A stretch of DNA of 64,000 nt from Rhodothalassium salexigens DSM 2132 (GTDB lineage Bacteria > Pseudomonadota > Alphaproteobacteria > Sphingomonadales > Rhodothalassiaceae). The DNA is taken from contig NZ_SLXO01000002.1 of the NCBI RefSeq assembly GCF_004341375.1, positions 62,001-126,000 on the forward strand. Direction: 5' to 3'. The position numbers and the translations under genes were made by a program. Under the pieces are notes generated by a model that made no database searches, had not been told where the DNA came from, and saw only the letters and a program-made list of their open reading frames with translations. Shown piece after piece: positions 43,713 to 53,320 of the stretch. Position 1 is the stretch's first letter; each line of letters begins with the position of its first letter.

Positions 43713-46577
43713 ATGAAAGTCGTTGTCGTCGAGTCGCCCGCCAAGGCCAAGACCATCAACAAATATTTGGGCCAGGACTATCGCGTGGTCGCCAGCTATG
43801 GCCATGTGCGCGATCTGCCGTCCAAGGACGGCTCGGTCGACCCCGAGCAAGACTTCGCCATGGCCTGGGAAGTGGACAGCGACGGCCAGAAGCGTCTGAA
43901 GGCGATCGCCGACGAGTTGTCGAACGCCGACACGCTGTTTCTCGCCACTGACCCCGACCGCGAGGGCGAGGCGATCTCGTGGCACGTGCTCGAATGGTTG
44001 CGGCACAAGAAGCCCAAGCTGGTCGACAGCGTGGCGGTGCGCCGGGTGGTGTTCAACGAGATCACCAAGTCGGCGATCCTCGACGCCGTCGCCCACCCGC
44101 GCGAGGTCGACCAGGAGATGGTCGACGCCTATCTGGCCCGCCGCGCGCTCGACTATCTGGTCGGCTTCACGCTCAGCCCGGTGTTGTGGCGCAAGCTGCC
44201 CGGCGCCAAGTCGGCCGGCCGCGTGCAGTCGGTGGCGTTGCGCCTGGTGTGCGAGCGCGAGACCGAGATCGACCAGTTCGTACCGCAGGAATACTGGACC
44301 GTCACCGCCGACCTGACCTCGGCCGGCGGCGACGCGTTCAAGGCGCGCCTCCATGCGCTTGAGGGGCGCAAGCTGCAAAAGTTCGACCTCAAGGACGAGA
44401 CCACGGCGCGCGCCGCCGTGGCCCGCATCGAGGGCCGCGCCCTGTCCGTCCAGGCGGTCGAGAAGAAGCCGGCCCGGCGCCATCCCCAGCCGCCGTTCAC
44501 CACCTCGACCCTGCAACAGGAAGCCAGCCGCAAGCTCGGCTTCTCGGCGTCGAAGACCATGCGCGTCGCCCAGTCGCTCTATGAGGGCAAGGAACTCGAC
44601 GGCGAGACCACGGGTCTGATCACCTATATGCGGACCGACGGTGTGACCATCGCTGCGGAAGCGCTGCACGCCGCGCGCCGCCAGATCGAAAGCCACTACG
44701 GACCCGACTATCTGCCGGCCAGCCCACGGGTCTACAAGTCCAAGGCCAAGAACGCCCAGGAAGCCCACGAAGCGATCCGCCCGACCGACCTCGGCCGGCG
44801 TCCGGGGCTGCTGCGCTCGGCACTCAACGACGACGAACTCAAGCTCTACGACCTGATCTGGAAGCGCACCCTGGCGAGCCAGATGGAAAGCGCGCGGGTC
44901 GAACGCACCACCGTCGACATCACCACCGCCGACGGGGCGGCGGTGCTGCGCGCCACCGGTCAGGTGATCCAGTTCGACGGCTTTCTGACCCTTTATCAGG
45001 AAGGCCGCGACGACGAGGGCGACGACGACGACAAGGCCCGGCTGCCCAAGCTCGCCCAGGGCGAGGCGGTGGCCGCCGACAAGATCACCCCCGAACAGCA
45101 CTTCACCGAGCCGCCGCCGCGCTATTCCGAAGCCAGCCTGGTCAAGAAGCTGGAGGAACTGGGCATCGGCCGGCCGTCCACCTATGCCTCGATCCTGTCG
45201 GTGCTGCAGGATCGCAACTATGTGCGGCTGGAAAAGAAGCGCTTCCACCCCGAAGACAAGGGCCGGCTGGTCACCGCGTTCCTCGAAAGCTTCTTCAAGC
45301 GCTATGTGGAGTATGACTTCACCGCCAAGCTCGAAGAGCAGCTCGACGAGATTTCCGCTGGCCAGCTCGACTGGAAGCGGGTGCTGTCGGACTTCTGGTC
45401 GGACTTCAAGCCCAAGACCGAAGAGGTGCTGGGCATCCGCAACGCCCATGTGATCGACGCCATCAACGATCATCTGGGCCCGCTGGTGTTCAAGGCCACC
45501 GAGGACAATCCCGACCCGCGCGCCTGCCCCAAATGCGCCGACGGCCGGCTGGCGATCAAGGCCGGACGGTTCGGCGCCTTCATCGGCTGTTCCAACTATC
45601 CCGAGTGCCGCCACACCAAGCCCTTGGGCCAGGTGATGGGCGGCGGCGAGGACGCGGCGGCGGCCGCCGACCGGGTGCTCGGCCAGCACCCCGAGACCGG
45701 GCGCGAGGTCAGCGTCAAGGTGGGCCGCTTCGGACCCTATGTGGAAATGCCGCCGGCCGAAGACGGCGACAAGCCCAAGCGCGCGTCGATCCCCAAGGAC
45801 CGCGACGCCAAGACGCTCGACCTGGACACGGCGGTGCAGTTGCTGTCGCTGCCGCGCGAGGTCGGCCTGCACCCCGAGACCGGCGAACCGATCACCGCCA
45901 ATATCGGCCGCTATGGCCCCTATGTGCAGCACCAGCGCCAGTATGGCCGGCTGTCGTCCACCGACGAGGTGTTCTCGGTGGGCATCAACCGCGCCGTCGC
46001 GCTGATCGCCGAGGCCAAGACCAAGCGGCGCGGGGCAACCGCGCAGACACCGCTCAAGGAACTGGGCAGCCATCCCGACGACGACGAACCGGTGGCGATC
46101 TTCGACGGCCGCTATGGGCCTTACGTCAAACACGGCAAGGTCAACGCCACGATCCCCAAGGGCCAGGACCCGCAGGCCCTGACGCTGGAACAGGCGCTGC
46201 CGCTGTTGGCGGAAAAGGCCAAGAAGGCGCCGGCCAAGAAGACCGCCGCGCGCAAGACCCCGGCCAAGAAAGCACCGGCGAAGAAAACCGCCGCCAAGAC
46301 CACGGCCGCTAAGACCACGGCGACGAAAAGCACCGCCAAGGCCGGGACCAAGACGGCGAAGGCGTCGGGCACAAAAGCCGCCGGCCCCAAAACGTCCGCT
46401 GCCAAGGCCGCCGGCAACGGCAGCGCCGCGAAAGGCACCACCAAGACGACGACCAAGAGCGGCGCCAAGACGGCAACGCGGGCCAAATCGACCGCGCCCA
46501 AGGCTGGCGCCAAGACGGCGGCCAAGGCCGCGACGGCGGGCAAATCGGGCAGCCCCGCCGACCCGGCGGAAAGCTGA
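43713..46577 (+). CDS. topA: DNA topoisomerase I
   Basis: 954 residues. Toprim domain at the N-terminus (VVESPAKAKTINKYL; TDPDREGEAISWH), the active-site Tyr in GLITYMRTDG, and a zinc-finger-like segment with CPKCADGRLAIK and GCSNYPECRHTK. Further topoisomerase C-terminal repeats (GRFGPYV, GRYGPYV) follow. The last ~120 residues are Lys/Ala/Thr-rich (KKAPAKKTAARKTPAKK), like histone H1 tails, and probably bind DNA non-specifically. It relaxes negative supercoils. ATG 43713 is chosen from the family N-terminus; ATG 43707 is equally possible. rnr follows after six bases. Confidence 0.96.
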   Translation: MKVVVVESPAKAKTINKYLGQDYRVVASYGHVRDLPSKDGSVDPEQDFAMAWEVDSDGQKRLKAIADELSNADTLFLATDPDREGEAISWHVLEWLRHKKPKLVDSVAVRRVVFNEITKSAILDAVAHPREVDQEMVDAYLARRALDYLVGFTLSPVLWRKLPGAKSAGRVQSVALRLVCERETEIDQFVPQEYWTVTADLTSAGGDAFKARLHALEGRKLQKFDLKDETTARAAVARIEGRALSVQAVEKKPARRHPQPPFTTSTLQQEASRKLGFSASKTMRVAQSLYEGKELDGETTGLITYMRTDGVTIAAEALHAARRQIESHYGPDYLPASPRVYKSKAKNAQEAHEAIRPTDLGRRPGLLRSALNDDELKLYDLIWKRTLASQMESARVERTTVDITTADGAAVLRATGQVIQFDGFLTLYQEGRDDEGDDDDKARLPKLAQGEAVAADKITPEQHFTEPPPRYSEASLVKKLEELGIGRPSTYASILSVLQDRNYVRLEKKRFHPEDKGRLVTAFLESFFKRYVEYDFTAKLEEQLDEISAGQLDWKRVLSDFWSDFKPKTEEVLGIRNAHVIDAINDHLGPLVFKATEDNPDPRACPKCADGRLAIKAGRFGAFIGCSNYPECRHTKPLGQVMGGGEDAAAAADRVLGQHPETGREVSVKVGRFGPYVEMPPAEDGDKPKRASIPKDRDAKTLDLDTAVQLLSLPREVGLHPETGEPITANIGRYGPYVQHQRQYGRLSSTDEVFSVGINRAVALIAEAKTKRRGATAQTPLKELGSHPDDDEPVAIFDGRYGPYVKHGKVNATIPKGQDPQALTLEQALPLLAEKAKKAPAKKTAARKTPAKKAPAKKTAAKTTAAKTTATKSTAKAGTKTAKASGTKAAGPKTSAAKAAGNGSAAKGTTKTTTKSGAKTATRAKSTAPKAGAKTAAKAATAGKSGSPADPAES

Positions 46578-46583
46578 GGCGCC

Positions 46584-48977
46584 GTGGCCAACAACTCCGA
46601 CACGCCCCCGGCAAAACCGCGCGCGCCGCGCGCCGACCAGCCGGACAGCAGCCGCGCGCCCGGCGACCCGGTGCCGAGCAAGGCCGAGATCCTGGCCTAT
46701 GTGGCCCAGGCCGACGCCCGGGTCACCAAGCGCGACATCGCCCGCCACTTCAAGGTCAAGGGCGCCGACAAGGTGGAGCTCAAGGCCCGGTTGCGCGCGC
46801 TCAAGGACGAAGGCGCGCTGGAACAGGACCCGGCCAAGTCGCTGCGCACCGCCAACGCCCTGCCCTCGGTCACCGTGGTCGAGATCACCGGCACCGACGT
46901 GGACGGCGACCCGCTGGCCGCGCCCACCCATTGGGACGGCGACGGCGCACCGCCGCGCATCTATCTGGCGCCCGACAAGCGCCGCCGCGGCCCAGCGCTT
47001 GCCAAGGGCGACCGGGCGCTGGTCAGGCTCAGCCTCAATCGCGACCAGCGCACCTATACCGCGCGCATCATCAAGGTGCTCGATAGCCAGCCCAACCGCA
47101 TCCTGGGGGTGTTTCGCGGCGGCGACCTCGGCGGCCGGGTCGAGCCGATCCAGAAGGGCGCCAAGAAGGATTTTTGGGTCGACCGCGGCGACGACGGCGG
47201 TGCCGAAGACGGCGAACTGGTGCTGGCCGAACCGGCCGGCCGCGGCCACAAGCACCGCCCGATGGGGCTCAAGCCGGTGCGGGTGATCGAGCGGCTCGGC
47301 GACGTGTCCGGCCCGCGCGCGATCAGCCGCATCGCCATCCACGCCCACGCCCTGCCGACGGTGTTTCCCAAGGCGGCGATCGAGCAGGCGGAACAGGCCC
47401 AGCCGGTCAGCCTTGGCCGGCGCACCGACCTGCGCGATGTGGCGCTGATCACCATCGACCCGCGCGACGCCCGCGACCATGACGACGCCATCCACGCCGA
47501 ACCCGACACCGACCCGGCGAACCCCGACGGCTGGGTGTTGACCGTGGCGATCGCCGACGTGGGCCATTATGTGCGGCCCGACAGCGCGCTCGACAAGGCG
47601 GCGCGCGAACGCGGCAACAGCGCCTATTTCCCCGACCAGGTGGTGCCCATGCTGCCCGAGGCGCTGAGCACCGATCTGTGCTCGCTGATGCCGGGCCAGG
47701 ACCGGGCGTGCATGGCGGTGCGCATCTGGATCGACCGCGACGGCCACAAGCGCCGCCACCGGTTCATGCGCGCCCTGATGCGCTCGGCGGCCAATCTGAC
47801 CTACGAAGACGCCCAGTTCGCCGCCGACGGCCATGACGACGGCACCGTGGGCGAGGCGCTGACCGAGACCGTGGTCAAACCGCTGTTCGCCGCCCACCAG
47901 ACGCTGGCCCGCGCGCGCGCGGCGCGCCAGCCGCTCGACCTGGACATGCCCGAGAAGAAGATCGAGCTCGACGACGCCGGCCGGGTGGTGGCGATCCGCG
48001 AACGCGAGCGCCTGCCCGCCCACCGGCTGGTCGAGGATTTCATGGTCCTGGCCAATGTGTGCGCGGCCGAAACGCTCGAACAGAAGCGCACGCCCTGCAT
48101 GTATCGGGTGCACGAAGAACCCTCGGTGGACAAGCTGGACAGCCTGCGCGAATTCCTGGAAAGCCTGGATCTGGCGTTTCCCAAGGCGCAGACGGTGCGC
48201 CCGGCGGTGTTCAACCGGGTGCTCGACCGCGCCCGCGCCGCCGAGGTCGAGCATCTGGTCTCGGAGGTGGTGCTGCGCAGCCAGACCCAGGCCTATTACT
48301 CGCCCGAAAACCGCGGCCATTTCGGCCTCGCCCTGGCGCGCTACGCACACTTCACCTCGCCGATCCGGCGCTATGCCGACCTCTTGGTCCACCGCGGGCT
48401 GATCCGCGCGCTCGGCCTCGGCGGCGACGGCCTGACCGACGCCGATGCCGAGCAGATGGAACGCATCGGCGAGCACATCTCCACCACCGAACGCCGCGCC
48501 ATGCTGGCCGAGCGCGACACGGTGGATCGCTATCTGGCGACCTATCTGGCGGGTCGGGTGGGTGAGATCTTCGCCGGCCGCATCGCCGGGGTCACCCGCT
48601 TCGGCCTGTTCGTCGAGTTGGACGAAACCGGCGCCTCGGGGCTGGTGCCGGTGGGCTCGCTCGGCGACGACTATTATGTGTTCGACGAAAACGCCCGCGC
48701 GCTGGTTGGCCGGCGGTTCGGCCAGACCTATCGGCTCGGCGACCGGGCCGACGTGCGGCTGGTGGAGGTGGCACCGGTCAAGGGCGGCTTGCGCATGGAA
48801 TTGCTAGGGGAACCCAGCCTGCCAGCCGGCCGCCCGGGCGCTAACGGCCGCCCCCCGCGCAAGGCCAAGGCGAAGCCGGGCCGAACCAAGGCCAAGGCGT
48901 CGGCCAAGGGCCCCAAAGGCGCCAAGGGCGGGCGCGGCAAGCCGCCGAGGCGGAAGACCGCCGGCAAACGCCGCTGA
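46584..48977 (+). CDS. rnr: Ribonuclease R
   Basis: 797 residues from a GTG six bases after the topA stop, so co-transcribed. An N-terminal winged helix (TKRDIARHFKVKGADKVEL) is followed by cold-shock domains. The RNB catalytic domain has ITIDPRDARDHDDAIHAE supplying the metal-binding Asp residues. A C-terminal S1 domain (GEIFAGRIAGVTRFGLFVEL) follows, ending in a Lys/Arg/Gly-rich tail. It is a processive 3'-5' exoribonuclease that degrades structured RNA, including mRNA and rRNA fragments. Confidence 0.96.
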   Translation: MANNSDTPPAKPRAPRADQPDSSRAPGDPVPSKAEILAYVAQADARVTKRDIARHFKVKGADKVELKARLRALKDEGALEQDPAKSLRTANALPSVTVVEITGTDVDGDPLAAPTHWDGDGAPPRIYLAPDKRRRGPALAKGDRALVRLSLNRDQRTYTARIIKVLDSQPNRILGVFRGGDLGGRVEPIQKGAKKDFWVDRGDDGGAEDGELVLAEPAGRGHKHRPMGLKPVRVIERLGDVSGPRAISRIAIHAHALPTVFPKAAIEQAEQAQPVSLGRRTDLRDVALITIDPRDARDHDDAIHAEPDTDPANPDGWVLTVAIADVGHYVRPDSALDKAARERGNSAYFPDQVVPMLPEALSTDLCSLMPGQDRACMAVRIWIDRDGHKRRHRFMRALMRSAANLTYEDAQFAADGHDDGTVGEALTETVVKPLFAAHQTLARARAARQPLDLDMPEKKIELDDAGRVVAIRERERLPAHRLVEDFMVLANVCAAETLEQKRTPCMYRVHEEPSVDKLDSLREFLESLDLAFPKAQTVRPAVFNRVLDRARAAEVEHLVSEVVLRSQTQAYYSPENRGHFGLALARYAHFTSPIRRYADLLVHRGLIRALGLGGDGLTDADAEQMERIGEHISTTERRAMLAERDTVDRYLATYLAGRVGEIFAGRIAGVTRFGLFVELDETGASGLVPVGSLGDDYYVFDENARALVGRRFGQTYRLGDRADVRLVEVAPVKGGLRMELLGEPSLPAGRPGANGRPPRKAKAKPGRTKAKASAKGPKGAKGGRGKPPRRKTAGKRR

Positions 48978-49274
48978 GCGCAGCGGCAAGGCACCCTCCG
49001 CGATCGTCCACCCGCCATGGGCCAAGCGCAGCGACGCCCTCCAATCGCCGCCGGCCATGGGCGCAAGACCCCGCCGGGCCTCGATCCGACCGCCGGCGTC
49101 CATGGCTTGCCAAGCCGCCTGGCGGCGGCTCGACCTATCGGTTTGGGGGAGCAGGACGGAGCCAGCCCGGTCTGACAGGCCCGGGCCTTCCGAGCGGCAT
49201 CACGGCGGGAGCGAACCACCGCCGTCGGCCACCGGGCGCTCGAACCCGACCCGAAGAGAGGTGGCCCTTGGGGC
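48978..49274. other. Intergenic between convergent rnr and Hpt-receiver genes
   Basis: Nearly 300 bases with no gene, tRNA or clear hairpin-plus-T terminator that I can see. Open frames crossing it are continuations of antisense frames of rnr. Confidence 0.5.
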
Positions 49275-50045
49275 TCAGAGCAGCCCCAGATCCGAGAACA
49301 CCCGGGTCACGTCGTCGCCGAAACGGCTCGACTTGGACAGCACCGGCACGCCTTCGGGCAGCGCCTTGAACGCCGCATTGTCCCGGCGTTCGCTGGTCAA
49401 AAGCGCAACCAGGGTATCTTTGGTGCTGGGCATCGCCTTGATCGCACAGCAGAAATCCACGCCGGTCAGATCCCGCATCACGTTCGAGACGATGACCAGG
49501 TCGGGGCGGATGTGCGGCACCAGTTGAAAGGCGTCGATGGTCGACCAGACATTGGTCATGCGATAGCCGCATTCCTGCAACTCTCGGGTGACGAAACGCG
49601 TCGCCGTGGACGGCTCCATGACCAGCATCACCTCGATATCGCGCACGCGCACGTCGCTGACCTCGAAACCGGCACTCCCCTTGGCGGGCAGGCGGCGAAC
49701 GAACTGGGCGATCTCGTCGGCCGATGCCTTGAGATGGGTTTCCAGCGCCTCGGCGGTCCGGTCGGCGAACACCTGCACGTCGTCGAGCACCGCGTCGCTC
49801 AGGTCCTTGACCTCGGCCAGATAATCCTCCAGCCGATGCGACAGCACCCGCAACACGGAAATCCCGTAGGTCTGGCCGACGCCTTTGAGCGAATTGGCCA
49901 GGCCGCGGATCTCGCTGAGCGCGGTCTCGGGCGATTGCTCCCCGGCGCGCGCGGCGGCAATCTGGCGGTTGATCTCGGCAATACGGTCGTCGGCTGCATC
50001 CAGCGCCTCGGCGGTCAGATCGTCAAAGCTAACAAACTCGTTCAT
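49275..50045 (-). CDS. Degenerate Hpt plus receiver-like signalling protein
   Basis: 256 residues from ATG 50045. Residues about 10-115 look like a histidine-phosphotransfer (Hpt) four-helix bundle. At the phosphorylated His of the HSLKG motif there is Asn51 (LANSLKGVGQ). Residues about 137-256 look like a response-regulator receiver, but the phospho-acceptor Asp is Ser187 (PDLVIVSNVM), the acidic pair is reduced (VMEPS), and only the Lys (VLSKS, Lys238) remains. It likely acts by binding rather than phosphotransfer. It is near pleD-divK and a CtrA-like box lies upstream. Confidence 0.65.
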   Translation of the reverse strand: MNEFVSFDDLTAEALDAADDRIAEINRQIAAARAGEQSPETALSEIRGLANSLKGVGQTYGISVLRVLSHRLEDYLAEVKDLSDAVLDDVQVFADRTAEALETHLKASADEIAQFVRRLPAKGSAGFEVSDVRVRDIEVMLVMEPSTATRFVTRELQECGYRMTNVWSTIDAFQLVPHIRPDLVIVSNVMRDLTGVDFCCAIKAMPSTKDTLVALLTSERRDNAAFKALPEGVPVLSKSSRFGDDVTRVFSDLGLL

Positions 50046-50119
50046 CCCGTATGCCCTTCCCAAACAAGTAGCGCGGCGTTGTTGTCGCAACCATGGCTCG
50101 GCCTGTACCCCCTAAACTC

Positions 50120-50134
50120 TTAAGACCGGGTTAG
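50120..50134. promoter_or_regulatory. CtrA-like box between the Hpt-receiver gene and rpmG
   Basis: TTAA-GACCGGG-TTAG, seven of eight specified bases of the CtrA box, in the divergent control region. It is about 75 bases upstream of the Hpt-receiver start, and has the same 7/8 pattern as the box before motA. Confidence 0.4.
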
Positions 50135-50207
50135 GCCAAAAGCTCCAGCGCCGAGAATGCCTGGCACGGCCCGACGGAACAGAAGCCAGGCTCGCCATAG
50201 GCCAGGC

Positions 50208-50235
50208 TTGACATGGGCCGACGGACGCTTATGGT
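50208..50235 (+). promoter_or_regulatory. Likely promoter of rpmG
   Basis: Consensus TTGACA at 50208-50213, a 16-base spacer and TATGGT at 50230-50235, about 75 bases before the rpmG ATG. A ribosome site (GGAG) precedes the gene. Confidence 0.55.
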
Positions 50236-50310
50236 CGCGGGCTTGAATTTCCGTCGGACGGCCGGCTGCCGCCCGTCCCGGTTTCCGCGACGTTCCTGGA
50301 GTGAACAACG

Positions 50311-50478
50311 ATGGCAAAGCCCGCAGCGATCAAGATCCGGATGGTCAGCACCGCTGATACCGGCTATTTCTACGTGACCAAGAAGAACCCGCGCACCATG
50401 ACCGACAAGCTGACCCTGCGCAAATACGACCCCGTGGCGCGCAAGCATGTCGAATTCAAGGAAGCCAAGATCAAGTAG
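50311..50478 (+). CDS. rpmG: 50S ribosomal protein L33
   Basis: 55 residues, normal length: [50 protein letters not shown]. The zinc cysteines of some L33 paralogues are absent, so this is the zinc-independent (C-) form. ATG after GGAG. Its last eight bases overlap the 3' end of the oppositely directed pleD gene, leaving no room for a separate terminator. Confidence 0.97.
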   Translation: MAKPAAIKIRMVSTADTGYFYVTKKNPRTMTDKLTLRKYDPVARKHVEFKEAKIK

Positions 50479-52027
50479 CGCGCCCCGACGCCTTGCGGGC
50501 GTTCTCGGCCGCCGGAGACGGTGCCGCCGGGTCGCCCGCCTTGCCCTGGCTCGCCCCGGTGCCCTCGGCACCGGGCGCGGATAGCGATGCCGCCTTGCCC
50601 TGCGGATCGCGTGCAACCGTCTTGGCCGCCGGGCTCGGCCCGCCGTCGGGATCAGCGAAAACAACCCGGTTGCGGCCCTGATTCTTCGCCGCATACAAGG
50701 CACTGTCGGCCAGATCCAGCAGCGCGCTCGACTTGCGCATCGACGGATCGAAAGCGGCCAGCCCGATCGACGTGGTCACGTCCAGTTCGACGCCGGTGGA
50801 CACCCGGAACGGGTCATCGGCCACCGTGGCGCGCAGCCGTTCGCAGATCCGTCCGGCGTCTTGCAGGCCGGTCTCGGGCATCACCACCACGAATTCCTCG
50901 CCGCCGTAGCGCGCGGCCAGATCGACGCCGCGCACATTGCGCGCGATGCGGCGGGCGAAATCCTGCAACACCTCGTCGCCGACCGCGTGACCGTGGGTGT
51001 CGTTGACCACCTTGAACCGGTCGATGTCCATCAGTGCCAGGCTCAGCGGCTTGCGATGCTGGCGCGCCGCGATCACCAGGGTTTCCAGGTGACTGGTCAT
51101 ATAGTGACGGTTGTAAAGCCCGGTCACCGCATCGGTGGTGGCCAGTTGCATGGACATGTGGAAGTTTTCCCACAACTGGTCGGTGAACCGCTTGCGGCGG
51201 ATCTGGGTGCGGGCGCGCGCCGACAATTCCAACCGGTCGATCGGCCGGATCAGATAATCATTGACCCCCATCTCCAGTGCCCGGACCAACTGCCGTGTGC
51301 CCTTCTCGTCGTCGTCGACGATGACCAGAAGCGGCAAATGGCGGCTTTCCTCGAACGAGCGCAGACGCGAGACGATGCGCAGACCGTCCACCTCGGTCAT
51401 CGACAGCGAGATGATCACCAGATCGTAGTTTTTCTCGCGCACATGCTCGGCGACCGCTTCGTTGCCGGCGATGAACGACACCTGCGCGGTGTCGGCGAGG
51501 CCATGGGCAATGCGCTGAGCCGCCTTTTGACGCTCGTCGACCACCAGCACATCCACTTCGCCCGGCGGCGGCAATTCGTGGCGACTTTCCGGCTCGTCAA
51601 TGTTCCAGCCCAGGCTGAGCCCGGTGTTCTCCCGGTTGCGCAGCTCGTCCATCATCACCTTCAGCCGCACCAGCGACTTGACCCGGGCGAACAGGGCCAC
51701 GTCCTGCACCGGCTTGGTGAGAAAATCGTCGGCGCCGGCTTCGAGCCCGGCGATACGGTCCGATTGCTGGTCGAGCGCAGTGACCATGACCACCGGAATA
51801 TGCTCGGTCGCCGGCTCGGTCTTGATGCGCCGGCACACCTCAAAGCCGTTCATACCCGGCATCATCACGTCGAGCAGGACAATATCGGGCAATTCACGCT
51901 GGACGATCTCCAGCGCTTCGGGACCGGATGTCGCCGTCAGAACGTCGAAATATTCGCTGGTCAGCTTGGCTTCCAGCAACTTGACGTTCGGCAGCACATC
52001 GTCAACAACAAGGACACGCGCCGTCAT
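50471..52027 (-). CDS. pleD: PleD-type response regulator / diguanylate cyclase
   Basis: 518 residues: receiver 1 (about 1-125, phospho-acceptor Asp53 in LLDVMMPG), receiver 2 (about 157-275, Asp replaced by Ser207), and a GGDEF domain with YGGEEF at 375-379. The product-inhibition I-site RGVD at 366-369 lies five residues before it. In Caulobacter phosphorylation of receiver 1 drives dimerisation and c-di-GMP synthesis at the stalked pole; receiver 2 serves as an adaptor. It begins six bases after divK in an operon. The tail after residue ~460 is low-complexity Ala/Gly/Pro. Confidence 0.95.
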   Translation of the reverse strand: MTARVLVVDDVLPNVKLLEAKLTSEYFDVLTATSGPEALEIVQRELPDIVLLDVMMPGMNGFEVCRRIKTEPATEHIPVVMVTALDQQSDRIAGLEAGADDFLTKPVQDVALFARVKSLVRLKVMMDELRNRENTGLSLGWNIDEPESRHELPPPGEVDVLVVDERQKAAQRIAHGLADTAQVSFIAGNEAVAEHVREKNYDLVIISLSMTEVDGLRIVSRLRSFEESRHLPLLVIVDDDEKGTRQLVRALEMGVNDYLIRPIDRLELSARARTQIRRKRFTDQLWENFHMSMQLATTDAVTGLYNRHYMTSHLETLVIAARQHRKPLSLALMDIDRFKVVNDTHGHAVGDEVLQDFARRIARNVRGVDLAARYGGEEFVVVMPETGLQDAGRICERLRATVADDPFRVSTGVELDVTTSIGLAAFDPSMRKSSALLDLADSALYAAKNQGRNRVVFADPDGGPSPAAKTVARDPQGKAASLSAPGAEGTGASQGKAGDPAAPSPAAENARKASGRAT

Positions 52028-52033
52028 CGACCC

Positions 52034-52399
52034 TCAGCCCGCATACTGCTTGACCGTTTCAAGAAAGCTGCCCACCGAAATCGGCTTGGCGATATACGCC
52101 TCGCAGCCGCCTTCACGGATTTTTTCCTCATCGCCCTTCATGGCGAACGCGGTCACCGCAACCACCGGGATCGACCGCAACTCTTCGTCCTCCTTGATCC
52201 ATTTGGTCACCTCCAGACCCGACACCTCGGGCAGTTGGATATCCATCAAGATCAAATCGGGCTTTTCCGTCCGCGCCAGTTCCAGCGCGGCCATGCCGTC
52301 GCGGGTCTGGATTGTCGTAAAGTCATGCGCCTCCAGCAAATCGCAGAACAGTTTCATGTTCAGATCATTGTCTTCGACAATCAGCACCTTCTTCGGCAT
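52034..52399 (-). CDS. divK: Single-domain response regulator DivK
   Basis: 121 residues from ATG 52399, a lone receiver with Asp10, phospho-acceptor Asp53 ([13 protein letters not shown]), Thr in VTAFAM and Lys in AKPIS. In alphaproteobacteria DivK links PleC/DivJ kinases to CckA and CtrA and so to cell polarity and cycle. The divK-pleD order matches that group. No output domain is present. Confidence 0.93.
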   Translation of the reverse strand: MPKKVLIVEDNDLNMKLFCDLLEAHDFTTIQTRDGMAALELARTEKPDLILMDIQLPEVSGLEVTKWIKEDEELRSIPVVAVTAFAMKGDEEKIREGGCEAYIAKPISVGSFLETVKQYAG

Positions 52400-52600
52400 G
52401 GAACTCCGTTCCCTTGTCCTTCCCGGGCGGGGGCGCGAGACCCGGAAACCAGAGGCAGCACAGGATGATGCGGCATGCTCGCGAACCACGGACGGACCAG
52501 CCACAACCATCCCCACCATGCCGGCAAATCCTGACAAGTGCAACCGGCCTTAAAATTGGTCATAATTTCTCCATGTCCGTGTAAAAGGGTTTACTGCCAT

Positions 52601-53266
52601 ATGTCGCTCGCTCCGCCGATTGCCGACCAGATCGTCCGCCTGCCCGTCGATGCCGACCGTCCGTTGCTGATCTGCGACGCCGACGAGGTGTTGGTGCAGT
52701 TCGCCGTCACGCTCGAACGGTTTCTGGACGATGCCGGGTTCACGGTCCGCTTCGACAGCTTCCGCCTGTCGGGCAATGTCCGCCACGCCGATAGCGGCGC
52801 GGTCGCCGACGACGCCACCGTCCACGGCCTGATCGCCCGCTTTTTCGACGAACGGGTTGCCGATTGCCCGCCGGTCGACGGCGCGGTGGAGGCGTTGGCG
52901 CAGTTGTCCCGGCGCACCGACATCGTGGTGTTGAGCAACGTGCCGATGGCCGCCCGCGCAGCGCGCGAACGGGCCATGGCAGCGCAGGGCTTCGCCTATC
53001 CGCTGGTCGCCAATGCCGGGCCGAAGGGCCCTGCGGTGGCGGCGCTGGTCGCCGGGCGGCGCGCGCCGTGCCTGTTTCTCGACGATCTGCCGGGCAACAT
53101 CGCCTCGGTGGCCGACGCCGCGCCGCCGGTGCATCGCATCCATTTCGTCGCCGACCCCCGGCTGGCCCGGCTGATCGGCCCGGCCGACGGCGCCCACGCC
53201 CGCATCGACCGCTGGGCCGACGCGGGCCCCTATATCGACCGGCACATGACCGACGCCGGCTTTTGA
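52601..53266 (+). CDS. HAD-superfamily hydrolase-like protein
   Basis: 221 residues from ATG 52601. The first HAD motif appears as LLICDADEVLVQF (DxD), a second-motif-like VVLSNVP follows, and FLDDLPGNI gives the late acidic motif, so metal-dependent phosphatase chemistry is plausible. The substrate is unknown. It is divergent from divK; a short inverted repeat GTAAA/TTTAC (52581-52594) sits just before the start and could be an operator or hairpin. Confidence 0.7.
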   Translation: MSLAPPIADQIVRLPVDADRPLLICDADEVLVQFAVTLERFLDDAGFTVRFDSFRLSGNVRHADSGAVADDATVHGLIARFFDERVADCPPVDGAVEALAQLSRRTDIVVLSNVPMAARAARERAMAAQGFAYPLVANAGPKGPAVAALVAGRRAPCLFLDDLPGNIASVADAAPPVHRIHFVADPRLARLIGPADGAHARIDRWADAGPYIDRHMTDAGF

Positions 53267-53320
53267 CCGGCAATCGGAACCGCCGGTCAGGGCCGGCGAA
53301 CAGCCAAGGGAGACGCGGCC

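Noticed and set aside
43641-48476. 1611-codon open frame antisense to topA and rnr
   Set aside because: It mirrors two certain genes; long antisense frames are expected at this GC content, and the translation has no recognisable domain.
52550-52575. TTAAAATTGGTCATAA considered as a CtrA box before the HAD gene
   Set aside because: Spacing and half-site do not fit TTAA-N7-TTAA closely enough.
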